The translations under genes and the position numbers were made by a program. 64,000 nt of DNA from Diadema setosum. Its lineage: Eukaryota > Echinodermata > Echinoidea > Diadematoida > Diadematidae. Of the stretch, positions 22,218 to 34,595 are shown piece by piece. The notes under the pieces were generated by a model, which searched no databases, had not been told where the DNA came from, and was given only the letters and a program-made list of their open reading frames with translations. Every line of letters begins with the position of its first letter. Positions within the stretch are counted from its first letter, which is position 1. Location: positions 1 to 64,000 of the forward strand of contig NW_027307661.1 in NCBI RefSeq assembly GCF_964275005.1, in the 5' to 3' direction.

Positions 22218-22414
22218 CCAGCGGAAGCGCCTGAGATCCAACCGCCAGATCTACCGGCATGTGTGCCCCTTCGCGGAGACCGAAATGAAAGCACCGGCTG
22301 TGCATCCAAGCAGAGCCGACGAAAACGCGGGAAGAAAGGCGGCGTCAGGCAGCGCGTCGGTCGCCGTAGCAACAAGCCTCAGATACCGACAATCACTATG
22401 GCGAATGTAAGGTG
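22218..22414 (+). pseudogene. LINE endonuclease remnant, unit B, part 1
   Basis: Same Arg/Lys-rich leader as in unit A (GCASKQSRRKRGKKGGVRQR, then NKPQIPTITMANVRC). The frame is broken after ANVRC by the CACTA-type insertion. The remainder resumes at 29,608. Confidence 0.75.
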
Positions 22415-22645
22415 CACTGCAAAAAATGCGGTGTTAAAAGTGTAACACCAACCGGGTGTTAAACTGTGGGTGTTAAATTTGGTGTTAAATTGACACAATT
22501 TGACACCCTTCGGTGTTAATTTAACACCAACATTCTCTCATCCATTGGGTGTTAGATTCTCGGTGTTAAAATGACACCCAAGTGGTGTTATAGTTTTGTC
22601 ATGAAAAGGGGGTTTTCACTAATAACACCGTATCGGTGTTAGTTG
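22415..22645. repeat. Left subterminal GGTGTTA repeats
   Basis: About twelve copies of GGTGTTA or TAACACC in both orientations within 230 bp. In CACTA elements such repeats are the transposase-binding region. Confidence 0.8.
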
Positions 22646-24490
22646 TCCACCAGAGAAGATCACGTGTTCGCAGTCCGATGATCTCATTGGTTACACATGC
22701 CAATGCCTGAAATTTGTTGCTGTGGCGCGGAGTCGTCAACGTCTGTCATCGCGATAGTCAGGTTTTCGATGTCGTCTGGGGCTAAAAATGACATTGAATC
22801 TATGATGGTGACTTTGCTAAGTCTGTCAGCAGGGATAAGTATCTTTTAAGGTAATTATTTCCTGTACCAGTTATTTTCTATCATAAACGATGTGCATGAT
22901 TTTCACGGATTTCATCGCATATTATAGACAACTTTGTCTTTGCACGCACATAATACTATAGTATACTATGTAGCGCGGCATACTGTACTAAGTAGCCTAT
23001 AGTGTTTGCCATACATAATAGGCCATAACACCAACGCGCTGCAGCGGTGAATTGAGTCCGAATTTCGCTGAGGGTTCCTTTGTCCAATAATTGCATTTTA
23101 AAAATATCATCAAATTTTTAATATAAAATGTTCCGTGGCATTTTGTATTGTTATTGATGTAGTTTTCTTACCTCTGAGGCTCTGGTGCGGATCTTTGTTA
23201 GCGCGCAAATCATTTGTAACCAATGAACCCGACCCGCTACTGACGTGCACGAAGACGAAGTTCGAACAATGTTTGTGTGTACATGTTCGTAGGTTTGTAC
23301 ATGTTCGTAGGTATACTGGTAGGCCCCTAGGCCTACTATATTTTTTTGTAGGGCCTACTGTAACTGTTCTAGGTCCAAACTGTTAGGTTTAAATTAGTAC
23401 TAGGTACTAGTAACAAATATCGCTCTAAAAAGAGCGTAAATACGCGATTAAAGGGGCTGGGTGGGGGGTTCTTCCGACCCGATTTTTGTTTATCACAACA
23501 GGTTACGTGATGTTTTCAGTAGCTACACGTAGGAACGTAGGGGCCTATATAGGACGCTAGTGTTTGCGCGTGGATCTTACGTTAGAATCTACTAACTAGT
23601 TTCTAATATGAGTACTACTATTTATGAGTTTGCTAACCGCTTACAAATTTACCGGTATTTCCACCGAGTCCATGTTAAGACAGTGCACTAGATCTATTGT
23701 AAGGTGCGAGTTCAAGGGTAGCAAGAAACAGAATCACAGCCCCTTTTAATAACTGGCAGTTGTTCTCTGTCTGAGAACTGATCCTAAATTTTACAAATGA
23801 GTCAAAATGGAATACATGTATCATCACTTTTTTTCATGATTCAGGTGAGGGAATATACGTCTACTTTGATGGTAGTATAAATTTGTTGAAATAATCTCTT
23901 GAAAAAAAAAAATCCCTTCTGGAATATGCCTCTTCCCCATACTTATGTTATTGCCACACTTAATGATATTGGCAATAGTGCACTTGAGAATCTTGAAAAT
24001 GACAGAATTGCAAAAAGACCTTTTATTATCTATCTAAAAAACCTTGAAAATGAGAGTAGATCAATTGCAAAATGGCATTTGATTTTTCCATTTCTCCTCA
24101 AATAATATTTGCATAAATGTACACTGCATAAAGATGATGAATACCTGGAAGCAGGATATTATTGCCCCCCCCCCCCCCTTGGTGGCTAATTAAAACGAAC
24201 TTGAAATTATGAGCATATCTCAAGTAGGTATATATAATAGAATCACCGACTGAATTAATCTGAAGCCACCTGAACAAAACCCTTTGTTTTCTGCAGTTCT
24301 GATCAAATCTTTCATGCACACAAGATAAATCTGTTTCATGCACTTGTATACAGTAAATACACTAGTGCAGTTATGTGGATGTTCAGTACTTTGAATCCTA
24401 AGCCAGTGCATCACACCTTGCGCACCAGTTTGACAGTTTGCGGACTTGTAGCCACTTGATAATTATGTATGTTCATGGTCCTTACACTTG
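22646..24490. other. CACTA interior, left part
   Basis: The first ~800 bp is CpG-rich compared with the rest, and AGGCCTA words occur near 23,325-23,350. An ATG at about 22,770 opens MSSGAKNDIESMMVTLLSLS but stops just before a donor-like AAG/GTAATT at 22,850. From 23,460 on I see only AT-rich sequence with homopolymers. Confidence 0.4.
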
Positions 24491-24494
24491 CAGG

Positions 24495-25487
24495 TTGAAC
24501 AGTACTTCTCACTCCTTCTCTCCCAGGCAACGATGCCAAGCTTTTTTGAGCAGTGGCCAGTTCTTGGTGGAAGGTCTTGTCAAGCTAGCAAGAGGAAAGC
24601 CTTCAGAAACCACAGTCAAGCTGTTGAGTTTGCTGGGAGAACACATGCGGAAAACTGATGTGGATTCATGAGACTTGGAGCAATCATCAAATAGTGTACC
24701 ACCAGACCTGGTAGCAGTCAGGGTATGCACAATACTATAGGTTTTGAAAGCCCCTTTTTATGTTCTAGATGTCTATCCATCCAATATCGTTTCTTGTGTA
24801 TCATGCCGCAAGTTGAAAACAATCATCTGTGAATGAAACTTGGTAAGGCTATGTAAATCCAGGGGCGTTCCACAAAACTTGTCATTGGTGACAACTGTTA
24901 TAAGTAGCTGAAATCTTTGCATAATTATCTGACAATACATTTTATCAAACGTTTCCCTGGAGTCGATGAGGGTCATGAGGTCAATAATCAAGGGTCAGGA
25001 GCCCTTCATTATGAAAAAAAAAATGCAGGAAATATCTTGTGACTTTGATTTTTCAAAGGCAGTTGAATGGATTTCACCAAACTCAATTGTAATATAAAAG
25101 TTCACAGTCACAAATCAATATGTAATGTAATTTTGTGTAATTTTTAGATGCTGATGAAATAAAGAAGAGTTTTTTTTTTCTTTTTTTTTTATAGAAGCCA
25201 CACAACAACCCATGGGTTCATCCTACATGAAGGATCATATGTTTTACTTAATGCTCCCTGATAATGCAATGCAATTCACTGATAATTTCTGTTGATACCT
25301 GGATACTTTGTTAATGAGTCGTAGAATATATTGTATATAACATGCATTTCTTACAACACAGCATAGAATGTAAGTAACCTGCAAATCCTTCTTGTACTCT
25401 ATCTGCTTCCACCTCTGAACCAGGGCGCAAGGATTGTGCAAGATTTCTGTGGCTTTGGCTATAGACTACCTTATCCGATTTCAAAAG
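24495..25487 (+). other. Possible exon-like segments inside the CACTA element
   Basis: A pyrimidine tract ending CTCCTTCTCTCCCAG (about 24,519) precedes a GC-richer stretch that reads EQYFSLLLSQATMPSFFEQW then PVLGGRSCQASKRKAF in one frame. In another it reads LVEGLVKLARGKPSETTVKL and LLGEHMRKTDVDS before a stop. A second segment, 25,424-25,487 (64 bp), is bounded by CAG and by a textbook donor AAAAG/GTAAGT. Neither is a family I recognise. They could be decayed transposase exons, captured host exons or chance. Low confidence. Confidence 0.25.
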
Positions 25488-25489
25488 GT

Positions 25490-27285
25490 AAGTCTACATG
25501 ACTATAAGGTTTGTTCAAATATGCAACAAACCCCCTGACATTTTTAGTGTTCAGATATGGTGCGCCGAACCACGCCACTTTCATTATGTTAATGAATGCA
25601 CATGACTCAAAAAAAAAATAAGATAAAGATAAACTCATGACATTGTATCTTCACTTACTTTTGAGCTTGATTGCACCATAACTTCTTGCCACTGTGTGGC
25701 AAAATATATTCCTCTTGCCTCAGTGTTTTTGTTTTGTTTTGTTGCATTTTGACCTGTTTATTTGTTTGTTTTTTGCCATCTCATATCGCATTGATTTGTG
25801 CACTAAAATGTTGCCGGAGTTTGTCTCATCATATCTGAACGAGCCTTTATGAGTCATTTTGGACAGGCAGTTAGAACTCACAGTACTTTGGTATTCTGAA
25901 AATGAAATTGATTTTTACGAGTTTAATTGATTTTGCATTTTCTACTTTCTATGATCTGTTTTTGTATTAGAAAAGAAATTAGAGGTCAAGGGAAATTTTC
26001 TGGGGTTTTTTGTGTTGTTGGACTATGTAATTTATTAAGATCACTTGCTTTTCAATGTTTCACAGGTTAACTTTTTTTTTTGGATGTTGTGAATATTTTT
26101 GCGCACTTGCCTTTGTCAGGGTTATGTCCTGATGTCGACGAGAACTTTACTCGTGAATGCTTCAAAGTCGATCCTTGAACTTTAAAGATTGTCTTCCCCA
26201 TATGTAGGCTAAAATTTTGAAGTTGCTTTTTGATCAGTCACGAATAAGAGAAAAGTGATAAATTTCAAAGCTTCTTTAAGAAAAAATAGGTATAAGTGAG
26301 TTTTAATTGTGAAATTATAGTGATATTTAAGTAAAATGGAATAAGATCCATTTATTATCCTCTGCCAAGAAGTGGTGCCTGAATTGTTATGGTTTTGAGT
26401 AGTCCATCCCTCCGTGTGTGTGATAGCTTGAAATCTGTTCAAATAATCATAAATGTGAATAAAATGTGTTAAGCCTATGTATGACTGAGTCTATCAAATT
26501 GCATTATGGGATCAAAATAAAGGTCACAGTCAAATTTGTCTAGTTTTTATTTGTAATAGATTCATACAATGTCTGTTTGTTTTTCATTGTTTCCTTACAT
26601 TTTCAGCCTGATGCTAGTTTTGATCACCACTTGAAGAGGGAAAGCAGAAGAAGATGCAGCTCTTGATGCAGCTTGCTTGCTTGAAGATCAGAAGATGCAG
26701 CTTGCTTGACAGAGGACGTCAGAAGGATAACATACATGTGTACCAATATTACTTCATTGTTGACCACTTGGCACTACCCTGCCCTGGTGATATCATTCAG
26801 AGTGCCTTCGACACATTGTTCAAAGCACATTAAATATGTGTTTTGTCTACGGTATGCAAAACCTCTCATCAACCATTTGGAATTACCCCGAGTTCGTGAA
26901 CCGAGATCTAAACTTTCAAATAGATAATGTGGTGCTCTTTTCTTTAGGAGTTCCCACTGAAACTGCTTTTTTTTTTCACTGTTTGCCATACGAACATGGA
27001 CTGAGTGATGGACAAACAATAAATTGCGCCCAGGGGGCCTGTGTACGGACATAATTTGATTCGTTCAATGGTTTTAGAAGACACTTGAAGAATCATCATT
27101 GTGACAATGAAACTGTGAAGATACTCCAAGTCCAGTTCTATGGAGGAACCGAGATAGAGACTGATGATATACAGTTGATGAAGCAGTACTCTTCTTTAGT
27201 CGATGACAGTTTTTGATGAGGAGGTGATTACCTTTAGTCCAGGGGACATTGAACAACAACCTTGTAATTTTTACATGTCCTAGTT
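25490..27285. other. CACTA interior, middle part
   Basis: AT-rich sequence with poly-T and poly-A runs. An acceptor-like TTACATTTTCAG at about 26,607 is followed by a purine-rich AGCAGAAGAAGATGCAGCTC repeat. Nothing else is recognisable. Confidence 0.4.
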
Positions 27286-27289
27286 TACA

Positions 27290-28440
27290 TGTGTCAGTAT
27301 GGAGTAATGCATTACCATGGTAACATCAAATGTTCATAAAGATTACAAATACAGAATGTGGATCAAGCTACTCAGTTTTAAATCAATTCTGTTGAAATTC
27401 GATTGTCCAGAAATCTGTTGCCATGGCAATTGCAGTTTTTAAACAAATCATACAAAATTGTGTGGATCACGCTGCTCTCTTAGTTTCTTTTTTTTTTAGC
27501 ATTCAAATTTGAATTTGATACATATGGTCACTATGATAATATGTTATCTTGCAAGACACTTTTTGTGGAGGTCATAAATCCGTTTCCATGGCAACAGCAT
27601 GTTCATACAAATCATCCACAAGTACGATGTGGATTCAGCTAACTTCCTCAGATTTTGAGCATTTGACTTTAAATTTGGCACTTGTGACCACTGTATTATG
27701 TACCTGTGCAAATCTTATTTTTCGTCATTGTCAAATAGTATGTTGTCAAGTTAATGGTATTTTGTAATGAGAATCGTATAAACTACAAGTGGATTGAGCT
27801 TACTCTCTCAATTTTTAGCAATAACCTTGAGATATGACACCTATATATTGTGACAAGATAAATTCTAGATGTGCAAAACACTTTTCTCGTCAATGTTAAA
27901 CAATGCGTTGCCGTGCTAACTTAATTTTTTTTTAATACAAAGCAATCGAAGATATTGTGATTGACTCATAATTCCCTCATGTTTTAGGCATTTGACTTGA
28001 AATTTGGCACGTGACCACTGTAGTGCGCTAATGTGCAAATGTCATCTTTTGTATCGGTCAAAGAAAGTGTTATGGCAGTGACATTTTCAAATTAAAAACT
28101 TACACAACAGCTGATTATGCAATCTCCCTCAGTTTCTGAGCATCTGGCCTGAAATATTGCACAGAGTGCTAATGTAATGGCAACCATCTTTTAAAATGAA
28201 AATCAAACAAAAAATACTGTGAATTGGGTGAGCTCCCTCAGTTTTCTAGCATTTGACTTGAGGTTTCGCTCATGTAACCAGTGTAATCTTAAAATGAGTC
28301 GCACACTGATCTCATTGTTGAGTAATCTTGCTATGGTAACAACTTTTTTTTTTACATTGTACTTTTTTTTTCAACAAAAGGCATACAAGAATATTGTGAA
28401 TTGAGCTAACTCTCTAAGTTTTAGGTGGGGGTATCAATTA
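27290..28440. repeat. ~165 bp degenerate tandem repeats in the CACTA element
   Basis: Eight copies of a unit marked by GTGGATTGAGCTAACTCCCT, CAGTTTTGAGCATTTGACTT, GAAATTTGGCACTTGTGACC and KTTGCCATGGCAAC. The GTGRATYRAGCT word recurs at about 27,359, 27,463, 27,629, 27,790, 27,957, 28,114, 28,219 and 28,397. Strongly diverged, so an old internal expansion. Confidence 0.75.
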
Positions 28441-29105
28441 CATCCAGTTCGAGTTGAAAATATTGGCCCAAGAAGGCCTTATGTGTGTCATTTGAATATT
28501 TAAATGATCCGAATTTCACATGCTTGTATCGTCACTTGCAATAGCATTGGTCAAAAGAAAGAGTATAATTTTTTTTTTTATATTAACATTTTACAACCAG
28601 ACTGGATGATCTATGTTGAATATTTGAATTATACAGCTGAGTAGGCAATTCAATTTGAACATTTGAATGATAGAGCCAAGAAGATATAATACAGGTACTA
28701 GTATCAATTTCATTTGAAAATTCAACTTGATAGTGCCAAGAAGGCCAAAGGTATTCAGAGTGAGTATTTAAATTTGATATTTTAGCCTACAATAGCCATA
28801 ATGTATCTCATTTGCATAGATAATCAAAGAACCAACTGAAAGGGTCAAAGGTATTCCATTTTGATGCTTATATTGTAGAGATGAGGCTTTCATTACATGT
28901 AATGGAATTATTGTGTTTTGTTGTGACAGACAGAATTTATTAAATATTTTGATCAACCTAGTAGCACGTGACTGTCTTTCACCTACTTACATTACTGTGT
29001 TATTTTGTGCGATTGAATGTGGAGAGTGTGAAATGATGTCGAGGTATCCACACTTCAAATTGTTAATAAGTTGGCATCACTTGGAATTTATTTCTCACTC
29101 TGAAG
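28441..29105. other. CACTA interior, right part
   Basis: AT-rich, with two or three loose copies of a phrase containing CCAAGAAGGCC and ATTTGAATATTTAAATG near 28,470-28,760. No coding signal. Confidence 0.45.
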
Positions 29106-29109
29106 CGTT

Positions 29110-29607
29110 GAATCAACACTTCTGTGGTGTCAAATAAACACCAAATAATGCAAACTTATAACACTTTGAAGTGTTAGAATAACACCATGACAGGTGTTGG
29201 GGTATAGATTCTAACAACAAATAGTGTTGAAGTTACACCGTCATTGGTGTTAAAGGGTGTCAAAAGAACACCAAAGTGGTGTCAACTTATCAATAATCTA
29301 AGCAACACCAAAGCTGGTGTTGGTATATTTTAACACCACGGGTGTTGAACTTACACCATAACTGGTGTTGGGATGCCAAATGAACACCATTATGGTGTCA
29401 ACTTCTTAACACTCTCTTAAGTGTTGAAAAAACACCGAGGCTGGTGTTGGTATATTTTTACACCCTTTAACACCCATGGGTGTTGGATATTTTAACACCA
29501 GAGACGGTGTTACTTCAACACCAGATGGTGTGGTCCTTTATTGAAGTTCGGCCGGTGTTAGATTCAACACCAGTGGTGTTAAATCTAACACCACTGTTTT
29601 TGCAGTG
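29110..29607. repeat. Right subterminal GGTGTTA repeats
   Basis: About 25 copies of GGTGTTA, GTGTTG or their complements over 500 bp, ending GTGGTGTTAAATCTAACACC and ACTGTTTTTGCAGTG. The array is twice as long as its left counterpart, an asymmetry often seen in CACTA termini. Confidence 0.8.
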
Positions 29608-29990
29608 TGTATTTATAACAAAATTGACGAGATAAGAGGCTTAGCGAGATGCAATTACGCTTTTCGGAAGTCCAGTCTCTTGTGTTTCACAGAAACATTG
29701 CTGTCACCCAAGATCCCTAGCGACGAAATCGACATCGACGGCTTTTAGCTCATCCTAATGGACAGATCACAGGAGGCGACACGAAACACGAAAGGGGGCA
29801 GGATCTGCATCTACATGAACAAAAACTGGTGCGGAAACTATACTATGAGGTCACAGATGTGTGAGCAAAATATCGAATTATTATGTATATCTTGACGACC
29901 ATATCCCGGGAGAGTTTGATTAAGTACACGTTCTCCTGGCTTACGTCCCTCCCGATTGAGATAAAATGACCTGGGCCCTGTTTTTATCAA
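29608..29990 (+). pseudogene. LINE endonuclease remnant, unit B, part 2
   Basis: Resumes at IYNKIDEIRGLARCN, then FRKSSLLCFTETLLSPKIPS, GRICIYMNKNWCG, IELLCIS and VHVLLAYVPPD with frame changes. It lacks the MITE present in unit A and shows the intact TTAA at 29,920-29,923. Confidence 0.72.
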
Positions 29991-30795
29991 AACTTATAAT
30001 CGAGTATAAGTCCCCAAAATTAATGGGAGTCTGAGTTCTGCGAATAGGAAATAATCTTTAACAGAGTAAAAAAGGTTATACATTACGACAGCTGCAATGT
30101 AAACATTGCGTGCTTGCAAGTTGATTTCAATACTAATGGATTGATTATTAATACGGCGGGAAACGATTCCTGTATATCATGATTGTGACGCGATTTCTTG
30201 AGCATCGTTATGTCCTTTTTGGTAACGTGACGATTACGTCTCCTAAAATGATCCTATGCTTTATTAGGGTCTAGGACTTGTCCCCCGGAGGACAACTCCC
30301 CCGGGGACTACTCCCACCTGACAACTCCCCCCGGAAGACGTCTCCCCCGGAGGAGTACTCCTCCTTTACACTTGTACTGGCTATGAGTGAAACTATGACT
30401 GAGAATTTTCTTATCCCGATTTGTTCGCTAATCATGAAAATGTCCACTTCCGTTCAACTGGCATGGAACATGTAAATATTAATGATATATAAATACGAAA
30501 TGAAAAAAAAAGATGGCATCGTTAAAGAAATAGTGTAAGTCCAAAACCCCTCGCTTTATTGCAGCATATTTCGTTGTCGCAAGTTTGTTTTCTAAAATAC
30601 GTTGGTAACAAGAGCGTCAGAATTTGCAAGTTCGACTCGTAACTATAAAATCATTGGGTAAAAAAGAGGTTACGTATACATACGAAGCAGGTTACTATAA
30701 TGCTTTCTATAGACAGGTAGGCCTAGAGACTTTCACTAATCGACCCATGACCTCTTATAATGTTCATAATCCCCGACCTTCCATTTCTCCTGCGA
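29991..30795 (+). repeat. Unit B, non-coding middle
   Basis: Same sequence as 3,190-4,000 of unit A, including the CCCCCGG box at about 30,280-30,365. No conserved frame. Confidence 0.7.
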
Positions 30796-31925
30796 CATAT
30801 TGAAAACTTTCGCCCTAATTCACGCAGAAAATCCGACGTAGCAGACGCTGGAGAAAGTGAGTGCGTGTGGGGCGAGTGGCTAGTCGACACGTTAATGGGG
30901 GTGGCCTGCAGCACCGTGCGTGGAGGGACATCATGTTCACATAATTTCACGCGTAGCGTGTTGTGTGTAGGCGGCAGAAATTGGGTTAAATCTACAGTTG
31001 AGATATAATCTAGGACCTTATCATTCCTTTACAACATTATTTCAGTTGATTACCTGTGCACAACACGTGTATATAAGCACCCGATTGCAGACAGCAGGTG
31101 GCAAGCGACCGTTGCAACTACTTACATTATTACCACCTCCGAAGAAAATGCACCAGTCCGACTAGAGCCATCATCGAAAAATGAGACGGAATATGAAATA
31201 TATTTGGTTGTTTTTGCTCCCAAACTTAACAGTTATGTTGCTCATAAGGCTGCTACGTATCTAGATAATGTCTCACATACAACTGTATCTTCATATTGCA
31301 TTGAAAATGATATTTGACTAGAAATAAAAGCTTGAAATCACAGGAATTCACACTGCTGACGACGGCAGACAGTGAAGGTCAACGGCTCAAATTTTCGTTG
31401 GTAGTCTCGTCACGTGATAGCTCTGTGTGGATTGTACACGTTCCCTATGACAGCAATTGTGACTGGGTAGTCTAGCTTTACTGCTTATTTGCGTCAGGAC
31501 TGCTCAACCAATGAACAAGATTCTTATATCACAAAAATGGACAGAATCTCTACTTTCTAAAACCGTGCGCCCCAAGTTCGTGCGACTTTCCGTTCTCGAG
31601 ATATCCCGTGTGGAAGAATTGCAAGACGGCAAAATATGCTCAAATTCGTCAAATTTGGACTGTTCGCCATAGACAAATCTACTCATAAGGTACTTTTCTG
31701 ATCAAATTTGCGTCACGACTACAAATGTTACAATAATGATATGTACACATGAATAATCCCTAAAGTGTCTACATTCAGAATCCGGGCGCCCCAAGTTTGC
31801 TTCTTAAATAGTTTAAAAGTTATGGCAGATTTTGTGGGAAAATGCGTCGATTTTTGACCCGTTTTACGTGTTGTAGCGTTCGCGCGGAAGCGCGGCTTCG
31901 CAGATGACCGAAAGTTTTCAATATG
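30796..31925. mobile_element. 1.13 kb TIR element in unit B
   Basis: Ends CATATTGAAAACTTTCG in inverted orientation (left exact, right CATATTGAAAACTTTCGGTC). Units A, C and D lack it and read CTCCTGCGAGTGCGTATATC. The occupied site reads TGCGA, element, GTGCG, so either there is no target duplication or the empty units carry a footprint. The interior is CpG-richer than the array and has no long frame. Superfamily not assigned. Confidence 0.75.
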
Positions 31926-32970
31926 GTGCGTATATCTAGGGATGTTTTTGTATCTACATCCTGTCTTTTCGTTTAGATACAATTCAACCTGATGATCTTA
32001 CCAGCTGGTCTATTCAAAATATTCTCGCCCATAACACGCGCACATGAGACGCTGTGTTTCTTTATGGGGATGATCAATACGACTTCGATAAAGTGGCACT
32101 ATTGACTCTTGCGTTGTTTGTATACACAATATCCTTTTCTCAGTTTGTTCTTTTACAAGTATTTTTTTTAACAACGTAATAATATTATCAGAATAATATT
32201 ATTAATGACACTTAAACCCTTCAAGCAATTACATGTAACATTGCTGTTTTGATAACACACAGACGCACAAACATTCACACACAAAACACGCAAGGACACA
32301 CTGGAGGTATACCTTTAAATTAATTCAATTTCCTGATTTCCGGTGAACCCAGGACTCCTCAGCGGAAGAAGGCCAACATTTAATGCCAATTATGGTACTC
32401 AGGTCGCATTATACCAAGATGGCTATCATAGAAAATCCAAAAGGAAGTACGACATAGCCAGTACTGATACACGCAGAAGTATTTCACAATATCTTTTTTG
32501 TCATATACATGTGTACTGTGTAATGTTATAGTCATGGACAGTGGCGTAACTACAGGGGGAGGGGGAGGGGGGGGGGGTGGCATGGGGCACCTGCCCCCTC
32601 CCACCACCCCTCCCCCCATCCGCTGGGGGGAAAAAATACCAAAATGGTGATTCAAGAGTTAGTAAACTGCCTTTTAAATCGACATGAAAGGGTGATCAAG
32701 AAATAACATATTTTTCTAAGATTTCTTTTAACCGTAAAAGAGGTATATAGTGTGAAACATTGTTCAAAAAGCCCGGAGCCGACAAAAAATTGTGATTCAT
32801 TGTGAGTCCTTGTTGGCAATCTGAACATAAGCAGGACGTGAGCAGTGTACTCAGAACATCCGAACGGCAAAAAGAGTCGCTGCAATGTTGCGCCACGTGA
32901 TGTAGAATGTACCCCTTTGTACCTTTAATACGCTTCGTTATATCAAATCTATAGATCATTGATTTTGCAG
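31926..32970 (+). repeat. Unit B, right part
   Basis: Matches 4,005-5,031 of unit A, including the G/C hairpin (about 32,537-32,625). Confidence 0.75.
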
Positions 32971-33221
32971 TGTTGCTTTACATACTAGTCTACTAAGTAT
33001 ATTAAAATGTCTTCCATTGCCAATAATAAGACTTGACCTGGGCTATTTCCTAACTTTTCCATGTATATAAAACACACACACACAAACAAACACAAGCAAT
33101 ATAGGGGATGCTCTAAAGTGCAGATTTTGGATATCCTCCCTCCGCTTGGTCACTTCGACGCCCCCTCGCTGGTCATATTTCCCCCAATCATGAACATAAA
33201 CCGACACCCTTCACTACCAGT

Positions 33222-34060
33222 GGCGGATGGGGGGGGGGGGGGGGTGGTGTGCACCGCGGGCGCCCCTCTGGCCCCTCTCTTAATTTCCAAAGCGAGTATA
33301 GCTACAAACGGCAGTATTTGGGCTGTGAAATGTCAAAATTTTCAAGCTCGCTCGCTCCGCTCACTCACATATAATCGTTATGCCATTCTCCTGATGTTAC
33401 TGCCATCAATTGCAAGCAGTTGCACCCATTGCGTCCCTCTTAATTTCCAAAGCGAAAAAATATAGCTACAAACGGCTGTTTTGGGACTTTAAAATGTCAA
33501 AATTTTCAAGCTCGCTCGCATTTATTCGTTATGCCATTCTCCTGATGTTGCTGCTAGTAATTGCCAGCAGTTGTGCCTGGTGCGCCCCCTTAATTTCCAA
33601 AGCAAAAAAAAAAAAAAATGTAGCTACAAACGGCAGTTTTTGGACCATATAATGTCCAAATTTTCAAGATCGCTCGCTTCGCTCGCTCGCCTAATTGTTA
33701 TGCCATTCTCCTGATGTTGCTGCCAGTAATTTCCAGCAGTTGCACCCGGTGTAGCGCCCCCCTTAATTTCCAAAACGAAAATAATATAGCTATCAACGGC
33801 AGTTTGGGGATTATAAAATGTCAAAATTTTCAAGCTCGCTCGCTCCGCTCGCTCATATTTAATCTTTATGCCATTCTCCTGATGTTGCTGCCAGCAGTTG
33901 TGCACGGTGCGCCCCTTTAATTTCCAAAGCGAAAAAAATAGTATTATAGCTACAAAGGGCAGCTTTGGGACTGTAAAATGTCAACATTTTCAAGCCCAAT
34001 CTCTTCGCTCGCTCGCATTTAATTGTCATGCCATTCTCCTGATGTTGCTGCCAGTAATTT
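33222..34060 (+). repeat. G run and ~160 bp sub-repeats, unit C
   Basis: The longest uninterrupted run: GCCATTCTCCTGATG recurs at about 33,381, 33,533, 33,702, 33,870 and 34,030 (spacing 152-169 bp). Confidence 0.88.
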
Positions 34061-34170
34061 GTCGTTTCACACCGTCATTCCATAATCCATGTAAGGAAAA
34101 CTTACAATGTTGCTCAATGACTGCGCTGTGGAATGTATCAAATTCCGTTATGTATGGTAGTCCCCATTAA

Positions 34171-34595
34171 AGGCAGCCGATCGCCATCCCTCATGGTACG
34201 TAAACTCCGAACGACCGAAGTTTGTGTAATGCTACCACTGAGACAAGTGTATGTGTGTGCGTGTGTGTGTACGCATCATACACAAACATTGTCACCGCGA
34301 GCTGCGGTGATTGGAGGAGAGAGGCCAGAAGACGTGTGGCTCTTTTGGCCTCTCTTCATGCGCATGCGCACTGAGAGTGTGCGTCCATTCGGAAGCTCTC
34401 GTGGCTCGCTGGGACAGCCATTTCGGGTTAGGAGATAAGCACAGGGAGCTTTCTTGTAGCCTACCGTATTTTCGCTGACCCATTGAGCCAGCGCTATTCT
34501 CATTCGGGGGTCACTACATTTGATACAGAATGGGGGAGGCAGCGTGTTGCGTTCGTCTCCGTGCCGCACAAACCACTCGCCACGACTGAGTGTCT
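34171..34595. mobile_element. 425 bp insertion at a TTAA site, unit C
   Basis: TTAA at 34,167-34,170 and 34,596-34,599. Unit D has the empty site CCCCATTAAGTTTCAGAC (37,756-37,773). The ends AGGCAGCCGATCGCC and, reverse complement of the right end, AGACACTCAGTCGTGG match only in the first few bases, so TIRs are weak. The interior contains GCGCATGCGC and is GC-richer than the array. The TTAA target resembles that of the other two MITEs, but the family is not the same. Confidence 0.7.

Larger units (their letters stand above)
22415..29607. mobile_element. 7.2 kb CACTA/EnSpm-type element in unit B
   Basis: Perfect 11 bp termini CACTGCAAAAA at both ends, in inverted orientation. The flanks join to GTAAGGTGTATTTATAAC, exactly the unit A sequence at 2,238-2,255, with a 2 bp (TG) duplication, or 3 bp (GTG) if the last G is counted as target. 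CACTR termini, short duplications and subterminal GGTGTTA repeats on both sides fit CACTA/EnSpm. I find no transposase frame. The interior holds a ~165 bp tandem repeat and some gene-like splice signals. Confidence 0.85.
18700..32970 (+). repeat. Array unit B (with five insertions)
   Basis: Starts TGTTGCTTTACATACTAG and ends TTTTGCAG. It is interrupted at 19,379-21,060 (MITE plus a CT-rich segment), 21,337-21,796 (MITE), 22,415-29,607 (CACTA-type) and 30,796-31,925 (TIR element). Like unit A it retains the LINE endonuclease remnant. Its first 50 bp match the start of partial unit E better than those of C and D (TCTATATTAAAATGTC without the extra CTAAG). Confidence 0.85.
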
